A stretch of 64,000 nt of DNA, taken from assembly GCF_009827545.1 (NCBI RefSeq), contig NZ_WTYS01000001.1:2133772-2197771 (forward strand). The letters run 5' to 3'. The first letter of the stretch is position 1, and the number at the start of each line of letters is the position of its first letter. The DNA is from Pontixanthobacter gangjinensis (lineage in GTDB: Bacteria; Pseudomonadota; Alphaproteobacteria; Sphingomonadales; Sphingomonadaceae). The notes under the pieces are model-generated. The model was not told the DNA's origin. It saw only the letters and a program-made list of their open reading frames with translations, and searched no databases. Below, piece after piece: positions 9,571-17,523 of this stretch. A program made the translations under genes and the position numbers.

Positions 9571-10527
9571 ATGAGCGAGCAACGCAAGCCAACTCACGAA
9601 GGTGTTCTATTGGCAGCGCAGAAGATTGCTTCAATCCTGCCGCCGACCCCGCTTTTACCCGTTTGGATCGGCGACGTGCGCTGCTGGGTAAAGGTGGAGA
9701 GCCTGCAACCGATTGGCGCCTTCAAGATCCGTGGCGGCTGGCACCGACTTAGCGCTCTGACCGAAGCAGAGCGCTCGCTTGGCATAGTCGCGGTATCAAG
9801 CGGGAACCACGCGCAAGGCGTCGCTTGGGCAGCGAAGCGGCTCGCCATCAAGGCTACAATCGTGATGCCCCGGGATGCACCCAAAGTGAAACTCGATGCG
9901 ACCAGAGCGCTCGGTGCCGATATCGTTCTTTACGACCGCCCCGGCGAAGACCGCGACGCAGTAGCGGCCCGTATCATCGCGCGAACAGGCGCGATCTTGG
10001 TGCACGCCTTCGCCGATCCGTGGGTGATCGAGGGCCAAGGCAGCGCAGGCATCGAAGCCACCGCGCAACTGGGACGCCAGCCATCACGGCTGATCGTCTG
10101 TTGCGGCGGCGGCGGACTGACTGCGGGCCTCTCGCTGGCTTGCCCAGAAGCCGAAGTCGTTCCGGTGGAGCCAGTGGGCTGGGACATGGTGGGGCAAGCG
10201 CTCGAAAAAGGTGAAATTGTGAAAGCCGCCGCAGACGCACCGAAAACCATCTGTGATGCCCTGCAACCCACCGCGACCGGAGAAATTGTCTTGTCCGTTC
10301 TGCAAGGTCGCTCGCAACCGGGTGTTTCCGTGACCGACGCAGAAGTGCGGACTGCCCAACGCTTTGCATTCTCCCACTTGCAGCTCGTTCTTGAACCAGG
10401 GGGCGCAGCCGCGTTGGCGGCGGCGCTTGCGGGCAAGGTCACGCTGGACGAACACACCGTCATCTTGCTGACAGGCGGTAACACAGATGCGGCCAGCTTT
10501 GGCCATACAATTCAAATTGAAGACTAG
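9571..10527 (+). CDS. threonine/serine dehydratase-like PLP enzyme (fold type II)
   Basis: Likely deaminates threonine or serine, or racemises/dehydrates a related hydroxy amino acid, in the cytoplasm. The PLP lysine is K52 in GAFKIRGGW; SSGNHAQG and the glycine loop CCGGGGLTAG bind the cofactor; LLTGGN lies near the C-terminus. The protein is about 318 residues and has no C-terminal ACT domain, so it is the short, non-allosteric kind. ATG 9571 (MSEQRKPTHEG) is preferred over 9523 because the extra 16 residues are not family-like. Biosynthetic versus catabolic use is not decidable here. Confidence 0.85.
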   Translation: MSEQRKPTHEGVLLAAQKIASILPPTPLLPVWIGDVRCWVKVESLQPIGAFKIRGGWHRLSALTEAERSLGIVAVSSGNHAQGVAWAAKRLAIKATIVMPRDAPKVKLDATRALGADIVLYDRPGEDRDAVAARIIARTGAILVHAFADPWVIEGQGSAGIEATAQLGRQPSRLIVCCGGGGLTAGLSLACPEAEVVPVEPVGWDMVGQALEKGEIVKAAADAPKTICDALQPTATGEIVLSVLQGRSQPGVSVTDAEVRTAQRFAFSHLQLVLEPGGAAALAAALAGKVTLDEHTVILLTGGNTDAASFGHTIQIED

Positions 10528-10588
10528 TTGCAATTGACAATTTAACGGGCGCGCATCAGGGTCCGTGAAAATTTCAGGGAGGGAATTT

Positions 10589-11035
10589 ATGCAAGCTCAA
10601 ATGCTCGCACCAGCTGCTGTGCTGGTGCTTTGGTCCATCGTCATGTTATTCTGGATGGCTGGGACCAGGCTTCCGGCAATGAAGAAACTTGGCAGCAGCG
10701 TAAGTGAAAGCAAGCCGGGCGGACGGGGCCAAGATTTAGAAGGCGTAATCCCAGATAGCGTCCAATGGAAAGCGCATAATTACGCGCATTTGATGGAACA
10801 GCCGACCATCTTTTATCCTGCCGTAATCATTCTCGCAATGATGGGTGCAGGCTCGCTGGATGTGACGTTGGCTTGGGTCTATGTCGCACTTCGGATTGTC
10901 CACTCGATCTGGCAATCTACGGTCAATAAAGTGTCAGTCCGCTTCTTGATCTTCCTCGCATCTTCGCTTGCACTCACCATTCTTGCAGTTCGCGCGGTTA
11001 TAGCCACTCTCTTTGCAAACCCGGGAGTATTGTGA
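10589..11035 (+). CDS. MAPEG-family membrane protein (first of a pair)
   Basis: A small four-helix integral membrane protein of the MAPEG family (membrane-associated proteins in eicosanoid and glutathione metabolism). Hydrophobic segments are at roughly residues 5-25, 70-88, 92-108 and 120-142 of the product, with the polar MEQPTIFYPAVI and RIVHS segments characteristic of the family. ATG 10589 has a GGGAGG ribosome site 6-8 bases upstream. The stop overlaps the start of the next, homologous gene, so they are co-translated and probably arose by duplication. No specific substrate is known for bacterial members. Confidence 0.82.
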   Translation: MQAQMLAPAAVLVLWSIVMLFWMAGTRLPAMKKLGSSVSESKPGGRGQDLEGVIPDSVQWKAHNYAHLMEQPTIFYPAVIILAMMGAGSLDVTLAWVYVALRIVHSIWQSTVNKVSVRFLIFLASSLALTILAVRAVIATLFANPGVL

Positions 11036-11481
11036 TGATCCAAGCCGATATTTTCCAGCCCGTCGTCGTGCTACTCGCCTGGACTATGGTGATGTGGGCG
11101 TGGATGTATGCGACACGCATTCCCGCAATGTCGAAGGCTCCGGAGATTGAAGACCCGGCAAAACTAGTCGGGACAACTGGCGCCAGCTTACGCGGAAAAT
11201 TGCCCGATAGGGTCAATTGGAAGGCCGACAATTACAACCATCTGCATGAAGCACCGACGGTGTTCTATGCGGTTGCAATCGTGCTGGCTTTGGTCGGACA
11301 AGGCGACGGGATGAATGCCTTACTCGCATGGATTTATGTAGGACTGCGGATCATCCACTCACTCGTGCAAGTCACCGCGAATAGAGTCTTGGCAAGGTTT
11401 GTGTTGTTTGCCTTGTCAAGCCTAGTGCTAATCGCACTGATATTTCACGCGGCAATCACCGTTTTCGATATTCACTTTTAA
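11035..11481 (+). CDS. MAPEG-family membrane protein (second of a pair)
   Basis: A paralogue of the preceding gene: matching HEAPTVFYAVAIVLAL and GLRIIHSLVQVTANR segments and the same four-helix layout. The start overlaps the upstream stop (TGATG). A GTG directly before the ATG is an alternative. The gene ends just ahead of a strong bidirectional hairpin at 11488-11514. The function is unknown beyond membership of the family. Confidence 0.82.
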   Translation: MIQADIFQPVVVLLAWTMVMWAWMYATRIPAMSKAPEIEDPAKLVGTTGASLRGKLPDRVNWKADNYNHLHEAPTVFYAVAIVLALVGQGDGMNALLAWIYVGLRIIHSLVQVTANRVLARFVLFALSSLVLIALIFHAAITVFDIHF

Positions 11482-11487
11482 TGGTTA

Positions 11488-11514
11488 AGGAGCCTAGCTT
11501 AGCGCTGGGCTCCT
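11488..11514. terminator. bidirectional terminator hairpin between MAPEG pair and trxB
   Basis: AGGAGCCTAGC (11488-11498) pairs with GCTGGGCTCCT (11504-11514) around a 5-base loop, with one G-T pair. It lies between two converging genes, as expected for a shared rho-independent terminator, although T-runs are short. Confidence 0.7.
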
Positions 11515-11520
11515 CTCACC

Positions 11521-12495
11521 TTATTCAGCTGCCTCAGCAGTCTCTTTCTTCGCATAGTCCATTGTTGCCAAGAAACGTTCTGCGTCTAGCGCAGCCATAC
11601 ACCCCGTGCCCGCAGCGGTAACTGCCTGCCGGTAAGTGTGGTCCATAACATCGCCGCAGGCAAAGACTCCGGGAATTATGGTCTTTGGCGTACCCGGCTC
11701 GACTTCCAGATAACCGCCATCATCCATTGGCAATTTGCCTTTGAAAAGTTCGGTCGCAGGGGCGTGGCCAATTGCCACAAATGCACCATCGGCTTTGATA
11801 GTAGATTTCTCGCCAGTGACGGTATCGACCAGTTCAAGGTGGTCAAGCGCCCCCTTCTCGTTCGCAACAAAGGCAGAAACAGTCTTATTCCACAGGGGGG
11901 TAATTTTGTCAGAAGCAAACAGACGCTCCTGCAGAATTTTTTCCGACCGCAGTTCATCGCGGCGGTGGATCAAAGTAACATCATCCGAGTGATTGGTTAG
12001 ATAGAGGGCTTCCTCGACTGCGGTGTTACCGCCGCCGATGACGACCACTTTCTTGCCGCGATAGAAGAAACCATCACAGGTCGCACAGGCAGACACACCC
12101 TTGCCGCCCAGTTCCTGCTCCCCCGGCGCACCCAGCCATTTGGCCTGAGCCCCGGTCGCGATGACTAGCGTTTCGCCAATATATTCATCTCCACTGTCGC
12201 CAATCGCACGGAAGGGAGAGCCGCCAGCGATATCGACTTCGACAATCGTGTCCCACATCATCCGCGTGCCAACATGCTCTGCTTGGGCCTGCATTTGCTC
12301 CATCAGCCACGGTCCCTGCACCACATCCTTAAAACCGGGGTAGTTCTCAACATCGGTTGTAATAGTCAGCTGTCCGCCAGGCTGCAGGCCCTGCACCACA
12401 ATCGGCTCGAGCATAGCGCGTGCGCCATAAATCGCAGCAGAATATCCCGCTGGACCCGATCCGATAATCAGCATCTTGGTGTGATGGGTAGCCAT
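11521..12495 (-). CDS. trxB: thioredoxin reductase
   Basis: Flavoenzyme that reduces thioredoxin with NADPH. Both nucleotide-binding motifs are visible: FAD GSGPAGYSAAIYGARA at residues 12-27 and NADPH GGGNTAVEEALYL. The redox-active pair is C137/C140 in CATCDG. The length of 324 residues is standard. The C-terminal AALDAERFL segment of the FAD domain is intact. The gene converges on the MAPEG pair across the shared hairpin. Confidence 0.96.
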   Translation of the reverse strand: MATHHTKMLIIGSGPAGYSAAIYGARAMLEPIVVQGLQPGGQLTITTDVENYPGFKDVVQGPWLMEQMQAQAEHVGTRMMWDTIVEVDIAGGSPFRAIGDSGDEYIGETLVIATGAQAKWLGAPGEQELGGKGVSACATCDGFFYRGKKVVVIGGGNTAVEEALYLTNHSDDVTLIHRRDELRSEKILQERLFASDKITPLWNKTVSAFVANEKGALDHLELVDTVTGEKSTIKADGAFVAIGHAPATELFKGKLPMDDGGYLEVEPGTPKTIIPGVFACGDVMDHTYRQAVTAAGTGCMAALDAERFLATMDYAKKETAEAAE

Positions 12496-12571
12496 AGTGT
12501 TTTTCCGTTTTGTGGTCGGACAGACTTGTCGCCTTACCGTCCATTGATAGTAGAATTAAGGTCTGAATTGG

Positions 12572-13369
12572 CTACGCTTCGATCAGATGCAAGCGCAAAG
12601 CCTCACGCTGTTTGTCATCAACCTCCAGCACATCGCGCAGGAACGCGTCGAGAGAACCATGCGCCTCTTCCACAGCTTTGCGCATCGCCAGTAAGTAGCT
12701 GGCATCAACGCCCATCAACACACGGATTGTGCTGTCACTGATATTGCCCCACTTTTCGCGCACCGCGCTAGCTCCTGCCTCGATCCGAGCATCAATGTTG
12801 CCAGCGGTATTTGTCAGCAAAAAATCCTCCATCGCGTCATCAGGATGCACGCCGAGCGCATGATGCAGCAATGCAACCGCCATGCCGGTGCGATCCTTGC
12901 CCGCCAGACAGTGGACAAGGGTAGCTCCATCGCCTTGAGCTAGTAACTCAAAATATCTCCGCATTATCCAAAGAACAGGTTCCCTGGTTGGCAGGCGCGA
13001 ATACAGCCTCTCCATTTTCTTATGCACCGCTGCGTCATCCAGCGCGCCGCTCGCGGCCTCAACGTGAGGCGCCAAAGCAGCTGTCTCGCCATCATAGAAT
13101 ACAACGCTTGCGGAAAACGTATCAGCGCGACGGCACGGGTAGCTCGACCGCTCACTAGCCCCGCGCATATCGATAATATGCTTCAGTCTGAGCCTCTCAA
13201 TCCCGGCGAGGTCAGCATCGGTAGCTTCCAAATGCTGGCCTGAACGGAAGAGTAGGCCCGATTTAACTCGCCCCCCACCCTCGACTGGGTAGCCGCCATA
13301 ATCGCGGAAATTGTGGACACCATCTAACGGTATGACTCGGGATTTTTCCATGGTCAAAGCCAGTGCCAT
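12572..13369 (-). CDS. protein tyrosine/serine phosphatase (Y_phosphatase3 family)
   Basis: A cysteine-based phosphatase, with the P-loop HCLAGKDRTG about two thirds along; the Cys and Arg needed for catalysis are present. The N-terminal signature GVHNFRDYGGYPVEGGGRVKSGLLFRSG is typical of this family, which resembles eukaryotic dual-specificity and lipid phosphatases. The start is either ATG 13369 or ATG 13351 (MEKSRVIPLDGVHNF); neither has a strong ribosome site. It lies 76 bases from trxB on the same strand. The target, phosphoprotein or phosphoinositide-like, is unknown. Confidence 0.87.
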   Translation of the reverse strand: MALALTMEKSRVIPLDGVHNFRDYGGYPVEGGGRVKSGLLFRSGQHLEATDADLAGIERLRLKHIIDMRGASERSSYPCRRADTFSASVVFYDGETAALAPHVEAASGALDDAAVHKKMERLYSRLPTREPVLWIMRRYFELLAQGDGATLVHCLAGKDRTGMAVALLHHALGVHPDDAMEDFLLTNTAGNIDARIEAGASAVREKWGNISDSTIRVLMGVDASYLLAMRKAVEEAHGSLDAFLRDVLEVDDKQREALRLHLIEA

Positions 13370-13494
13370 CCACAGGAGTGGGTGACAAGAACATTGGCGC
13401 TAACGCTGCGTGGTTATGCCTACCCCTTGCTTTACCGCCCATTGCCTCGCCCGCTCCTATCTAAAGAAACAGCCTTAATACAGGGAACTGATCG

Positions 13495-13956
13495 ATGGCG
13501 CATATTCTAATTGCAGATGACGATGAACTGATCGCCGAACTGGCGTCCGATGTTCTGATTAACGCTGGCCATGCTTGCGGCTGGGTTACCGACGGTAATC
13601 AGGCTTTGAAACTGGTTGAATGGAAAAGGCCTGACTTGCTGCTGCTTGATCAGGATATGCCCGGCGTCACTGGGTCGACGGTGCTAAAAAGGCTTCGCAA
13701 TTCATCCAAATTCTACGATTTGCCAGTCATCATGTTTACCGCAATGACCGGGGCAAGCGACGAACAACAGGCGCTCTATCACGGTGCGCAGGATTACATC
13801 CGCAAACCGTTCGACCCCAAATTCCTGATCTGGCGCGTCAATCAAGTACTCAAATCGCGCGTAGACCGGCCCAAGCATCTGGAACTCGATGAATGGATGC
13901 GGCGCAATCAAGGTATCGATAGGCAGGCAGTAGCAAGCGACAGATCGGTGCTTTGA
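13495..13956 (+). CDS. single-domain response regulator (CheY-like)
   Basis: A stand-alone receiver domain of 153 residues. The acidic pocket is at D8-D10, the phospho-acceptor is D52 in LLLLDQDMPG, the conserved Thr is in MFTAMTG, and the Lys is in IRKPFDP. After the receiver are about 30 polar residues with no output domain. ATG 13495 has AGGGAAC upstream. No kinase is adjacent. A small ORF overlaps or directly follows the stop. Confidence 0.9.
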   Translation: MAHILIADDDELIAELASDVLINAGHACGWVTDGNQALKLVEWKRPDLLLLDQDMPGVTGSTVLKRLRNSSKFYDLPVIMFTAMTGASDEQQALYHGAQDYIRKPFDPKFLIWRVNQVLKSRVDRPKHLELDEWMRRNQGIDRQAVASDRSVL

Positions 13957-13991
13957 AGTGCGAATTGATTGCTGCGCTGAAAATCAGCAAA

Positions 13992-14102
13992 ATGGACGTT
14001 GAAGCGCGCCTCCAACACATTCGCCAAATATTTGATCTTTATCGAAGTCTATTGCTCGCAGAAAAGGGACTTGAACCCCACGACACACGGTCCTCTGATT
14101 GA
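13992..14102 (+). CDS. small ORF after the response regulator, 36-49 residues
   Basis: In the frame ending TGA 14100-14102, ATG 13992 gives 36 residues: MDVEARLQHIRQIFDLYRSL followed by LLAEKGLEPH and a short polar tail. The sequence is amphipathic and looks protein-like. A TTG at 13953 overlapping the regulator stop would give 49 residues. Translational coupling to the CheY-like gene is plausible. I do not recognise the family; it could be a small partner of the regulator or a chance frame. Confidence 0.5.
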   Translation: MDVEARLQHIRQIFDLYRSLLLAEKGLEPHDTRSSD

Positions 14103-14111
14103 TGCGAGCGA

Positions 14112-14579
14112 CTAAGGGTAGCTAGCAAAAACAGCAAAGCCTTTCGGACCAAAAGCGATCACTTGATATGGCTCGGTGCGGCCGCCCTGCTCCATGCCCG
14201 GCGAGCCAATCGGCATTCCCGGCACAGCTAAACCGCTTACGTCTGAGGGGCGTTCTTTGAGCAATTTAGCGATAGTTTCAGCAGGGACATGACCCTCGAT
14301 AACGTACCCATCAATTACCATTGTATGACAAGAACGCAGCTGTTTGGGAACACCAAGCCGCTCTTTCACAGCCGACATATTTCCAACGTCCTGTGCAACT
14401 ACGGACATCGGTAGAGCGCCCTCCAAATGCTCGCGCCATGCAAGGCAGCAACCGCAATTAACATCTCGGTACATTGTGTGCACGGCCGACTGGGCTGTGG
14501 GCGCGCACGCAACCAACGCCAAGAGAAACGATCCGACCAAGCCTGCATTGCGGAGTTTCAGAGATAATTTGGCGATCAC
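14112..14579 (-). CDS. DUF411 metal-binding lipoprotein/periplasmic protein
   Basis: DUF411 proteins bind metal, usually copper, through the motif MYRDVNCGCCLAW, which is present after the leader. The GTG at 14579 with GGAGG six bases upstream gives a clean signal sequence (AGLVGSFLLALVACAPTAQS) ending in a lipobox-like LVAC, so the mature protein is probably a lipoprotein or periplasmic. The longer frame from 14642 has no such support. The C-terminal half (VIEGHVPAETI, GLAVPGMPIGSPGME) is conserved in the family. It may be the first gene of the stress island or the last of the flanking chromosome. Confidence 0.82.
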   Translation of the reverse strand: MIAKLSLKLRNAGLVGSFLLALVACAPTAQSAVHTMYRDVNCGCCLAWREHLEGALPMSVVAQDVGNMSAVKERLGVPKQLRSCHTMVIDGYVIEGHVPAETIAKLLKERPSDVSGLAVPGMPIGSPGMEQGGRTEPYQVIAFGPKGFAVFASYP

Positions 14580-14751
14580 ATAAGCCTCCAATGATCGGTG
14601 AATTGAACATACGCTATACCGTCGTATCTCCCGCACGATCAAGGTAAGAACCTTGTTCGATTAAAGCTGACGTTATCGTCCACTCTGGAATAACAAGCGC
14701 AATGTAACACCATCCGAGGACGCCCTACCGAAAACGTCCACCAAGTCGGGA

Positions 14752-15069
14752 TTAACGGGCGCAGTCGATGCAGCGTGTGGCTATCGGTCGGATCTTAAGC
14801 CGCTCGACACCGATATCCTTGCCGCATTTCGCGCAAGTCCCGTAGGTTCCGCTTTCGATGCGAGCTAGAGCCAACCGGATCTGCCGGATTTCCGCTCGCA
14901 AGGTTTCTTCGACGCCTTCCAAAGCCTCGTCATCGGCAAGATCCACCGCTTGTTCGCTCCAATCTGGATCTAGCGGATGCCTGAGGTCATCTTCGATCAT
15001 CTGCGCGCGCGCGACCAAATCCTTTAGCCTAGCTTTGAGAGTCTCGGACAAGTCGGCATTATTGTTCAT
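14752..15069 (-). CDS. TraR/DksA-type zinc-finger protein
   Basis: A 105-residue DksA/TraR-like protein, expected to act on RNA polymerase in the secondary channel. The C-terminus holds a four-Cys zinc finger (CAKCGKDIG...CIDC); the N-terminal half is a helical hairpin rich in D and E (VDLADDEALEGVEE). ATG 15069 (MNNNADLSETL) is chosen over 15117 because GGGAAAG precedes it. It is the short type rather than full-length DksA. It is divergent from the UspA gene across a promoter region carrying a candidate FixJ box. Confidence 0.85.
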   Translation of the reverse strand: MNNNADLSETLKARLKDLVARAQMIEDDLRHPLDPDWSEQAVDLADDEALEGVEETLRAEIRQIRLALARIESGTYGTCAKCGKDIGVERLKIRPIATRCIDCAR

Positions 15070-15204
15070 CGAACTTTCCCTTTCGTGCGAGACCCGATTC
15101 TGAGACCGCTCAAACATCTGTTAAAATCGGTAGACCCTTTCCATAGGGGCAGGCCGCGCGCATCGATCCACGCCTCAGCTACTACCTAAGTAAGCATCGC
15201 ACCT

Positions 15205-15221
15205 TACGGCAATTTACGTAG
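15205..15221 (+). promoter_or_regulatory. candidate FixJ box (exact) upstream of UspA gene
   Basis: TACGGCAATTTACGTAG is an exact match to the island motif [AC]GG-N4-TT[AG]CG[TG]A[GT]. A -10-like TATTCA is at 15243-15248, 21 bases after the box, so an activator here would overlap the -35 region. CCTAAGTAAG at 15185-15194 resembles the half-site seen at the fixK promoter. Confidence 0.6.
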
Positions 15222-15279
15222 TTGCGATTTCGCTGAGGCAACTATTCAAGCCTTGTGTTCTGACAGCGGTAAAAGCGAG

Positions 15280-16107
15280 ATGGTGATCATGCGTAGAATA
15301 CTCCTACACATCTACGACGATGAATGCTTCGAAGCGAGACTTCAGGTTGCACTTGACATTTCTCGGCGATTCAGCGGGCACCTCACCTGCATTCAGGCTG
15401 TACCGTATGACTATGGTGTGCCGAATGATTTCTATGGCACGATGGCCGCGCAAATGATCGTAGACTACGAACGGATCGCGAAGAAAGCCAAGGAGCAAAT
15501 TGAGGCTCGCTTGGCCAAAGAAGATGTACCGTGGAACTGGATCAAGGGCAGAGGCTCGGCGGCACTTGCGATCGCACATTACGCCCCTCTCCATGACTTG
15601 GTCGTTGTCGGTGCGCTCAACCCCGACGGAAAAGCGACCTCGCCCTCCCGCCTTGTGAGTGAGCTCCTCGAAAGAGTGCGGGCACCGATCCTGGTCGTGC
15701 CGAAAAGTCTCCGTTCGTTTGATTTGGATGGACCAGCGGCCGTCGCTTGGAACAATTCGGCCGAAAGCGCGCATGCGTTGCGCGCAGCTATGCCTGTGCT
15801 GAAGTTGGCCAGCTCTGTCCATGTATTGACTATCAGGGAGAAGAAGGAAGCTGGGCGCTTCGACTTGCCTTCCACCAAGGCGTCGGAGTACTTGGCCGAT
15901 GACGGTATCAAGAGCGAATTGACCGAGTTGCCAGAAGACGAATCGGCGTCAATTGCTGAAATATTGCTCGAAGCCGCCCAGGCACGTCAGGCCGGTTACA
16001 TCGTCATGGGAGCCTACGGCCACTCCCGCTTCAGGGAGAGAGTGCTCGGCGGTGTTACTCATGACATGCTGAAGGACCCTGCAATTCCTCTCCTGCTGTC
16101 GCATTGA
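15280..16107 (+). CDS. tandem universal stress protein (two UspA domains)
   Basis: Two Usp folds of about 140 residues each. The first begins MRRILLHIYDDE; the second covers the DGPAAVAWNNSAESAHALR half and ends with the ATP-binding signature MGAYGHSRFRERVLGG followed by the final strand ending PLLLSH. Such proteins are typical of oxygen-limited and stationary survival regulons. The start is ATG 15280 or 15289. It is a clear paralogue of the gene at 49559-50380. Expression is probably governed by the box at 15205-15221. Confidence 0.9.
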   Translation: MVIMRRILLHIYDDECFEARLQVALDISRRFSGHLTCIQAVPYDYGVPNDFYGTMAAQMIVDYERIAKKAKEQIEARLAKEDVPWNWIKGRGSAALAIAHYAPLHDLVVVGALNPDGKATSPSRLVSELLERVRAPILVVPKSLRSFDLDGPAAVAWNNSAESAHALRAAMPVLKLASSVHVLTIREKKEAGRFDLPSTKASEYLADDGIKSELTELPEDESASIAEILLEAAQARQAGYIVMGAYGHSRFRERVLGGVTHDMLKDPAIPLLLSH

Positions 16108-16290
16108 TAGTATGCGTGTTGGCAAGGGCCTAGGAGATACACTTGTTTCTTTGAGGTCGGTTCCGCAAACAGCATGATGATGACTGCGACAGGACAGAAG
16201 GCGCGCTTCTAGCAATCGCTTCTCACTATTTTGAAAATTCACTAATCCTGCCTCGACGCGATCTGCTGCGTCTTTGCGACACGCAAAAGC

Positions 16291-16554
16291 TCATTCTGCT
16301 TCCACTGGCTCAGCATCGACTGGCGCTGCTTCAGCCGGTGTATTGGTCATTCGCGCCTCCGGTAGATTGACTTCAACACCACCCTCGGGCCGGGAAGTCC
16401 ACTCGGATGATGGCGGAGTAGTCTCGACTTCGACGTCCGCGTTTTGTCCTTGGCTCTGAACCCAGAGATAAAAGGCTCCTGCAAACAGAATGACCAGACC
16501 CGCAACGATCCAGCCACTTCCTGACTTCCTGGATCCTCGTTCATCCGCTCCCAT
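16291..16554 (-). CDS. small single-pass membrane protein with acidic Pro/Glu tail
   Basis: ATG 16554 with AAGGAAG upstream gives 87 residues. A polar N-terminus (MGADERGSRKSG) is followed by one transmembrane helix at about residues 14-31 and then a 55-residue acidic, Pro/Ala/Glu-rich tail, predicted to be outside the membrane. No known domain is recognised. It lies inside the stress island between UspA and the decayed sulfur-transport genes. Its function is unknown. Confidence 0.6.
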   Translation of the reverse strand: MGADERGSRKSGSGWIVAGLVILFAGAFYLWVQSQGQNADVEVETTPPSSEWTSRPEGGVEVNLPEARMTNTPAEAAPVDAEPVEAE

Positions 16555-16685
16555 CGCACTTCCTTTCTCGCACATATAATAACTCCAGAGCGAAATAAGT
16601 CCGCTCAAACGCCTTCGAAATAGGTATTTTTCCTTAGATCGCGCGCGGAGCGTCTCACTCGATCCTCCCAATCTGCTCATGACAA

Positions 16686-17127
16686 TTATAAGTGTATGCC
16701 ACGAATTGCGCTGGGTAAGAGAGAAGCGATGCTCTTCCCAAACAGGTCCCCGTCAGTCGCCGCACTGGATAATGCCGCAGCCTGCGATAAAAAGACCTGC
16801 CCATTCAGTTTCTCGAGGAGATGGCTCCGCCCGAGTAAGTCCGGGATCAGCCCCCTGACCTCCGATTGGTGCAAACCTACGCCGGTATCCAAGAGACGAT
16901 GATTGTCGCAGGCAGGCTGCCGATGGACAGACTGAAGAGCAGGGGTGTCAGAAACAATCCCGCAAGCGCAATCCCTACCGCAGTGGTGGCGTCTGCCGCT
17001 GGCCCCTCCGCTCCAGCATCGAATTTGATCACAGACCGGGCCAGCCCGTAAGCAGCGCATATGTCAGGCTCTGCGGGATGAGCATGATGGTCACAATAAC
17101 GGCCGTCATCAGATCATTTGTGAAAAC
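16686..17127 (-). pseudogene. remnant of a SulP-type anion permease
   Basis: Pieces of a SulP transporter appear in consecutive frames: the first-helix motif NDLMTAVIVTIMLIPQSLTY near 17040-17127, then after a stop and an apparent large deletion the late-helix segment TTAVGIALAGLFLTPLLFSL near 16900-17000, then a STAS-like tail (LNGQVFLSQAAAL) down to 16686. No intact frame links them, and roughly two thirds of a normal SulP gene is missing. The longest open frame here is mixed and not a real protein. It directly follows the yeeE remnant. Confidence 0.65.
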
Positions 17128-17133
17128 TGAGCC

Positions 17134-17523
17134 TTATTCGAGTATGGGAAAAAGCGGGCCAGCAATGCAATGTTTTCTTACGCCGCAAACGCCGTGACCG
17201 CTGGTGCAACCGCTTCCCAAGCGCGTTTCAATGCCGACTAGCAATCTAACCAAAAGCATCACTGGCGGGCTGGCAAAGCTCACTTCAAGACCTCCAGAAG
17301 CCAACCCAACGACCATTGCGCCCAGCGGCAAGCCGACGAGAAAGATCCCGGCACTGGATTTGGACATACTGGAGTCGCTGAAACCCGTTGCGCGCGCGGT
17401 TATCCCAGACAACCCTGTGATACCTCCAGCATCCAAAAGCATCAGGGCGGCGACAAGGCTGATAAGGCCCCTCCGACCAGACCGGAAACTGGCGCTGCGT
17501 TTGGGAAATCGGACGGGCTCATA
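17134..17523 (-). pseudogene. remnant of YeeE/YedE sulfur-transport gene
   Basis: Begins with an ATG overlapping the stop of the MBL-fold gene (ATGA, about 17520-17523). The N-terminus (MSPSDFPNAAPVSGLVGGA) shifts frame near 17470 and continues as MLLDAGGITGLSGI through the hallmark ETRLGSGCTSGHGVCG, after which homology stops and the frame ends. The intact family has a second copy of the motif and is much longer. In many proteobacteria an MBL-fold sulfur hydrolase is followed by two YeeE/YedE genes; here that unit has decayed. Confidence 0.7.

Noticed and set aside
14112-15252. Search for an attachment site, integrase or flanking repeat at the left edge of the island
   Set aside because: No tRNA, integrase, transposase or direct repeat could be recognised, so the mode of acquisition is left open.
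16686-17060. 124-codon open frame in the SulP remnant
   Set aside because: Its first half is out of frame with the SulP similarity; only fragments are real, so it was recorded as a pseudogene.
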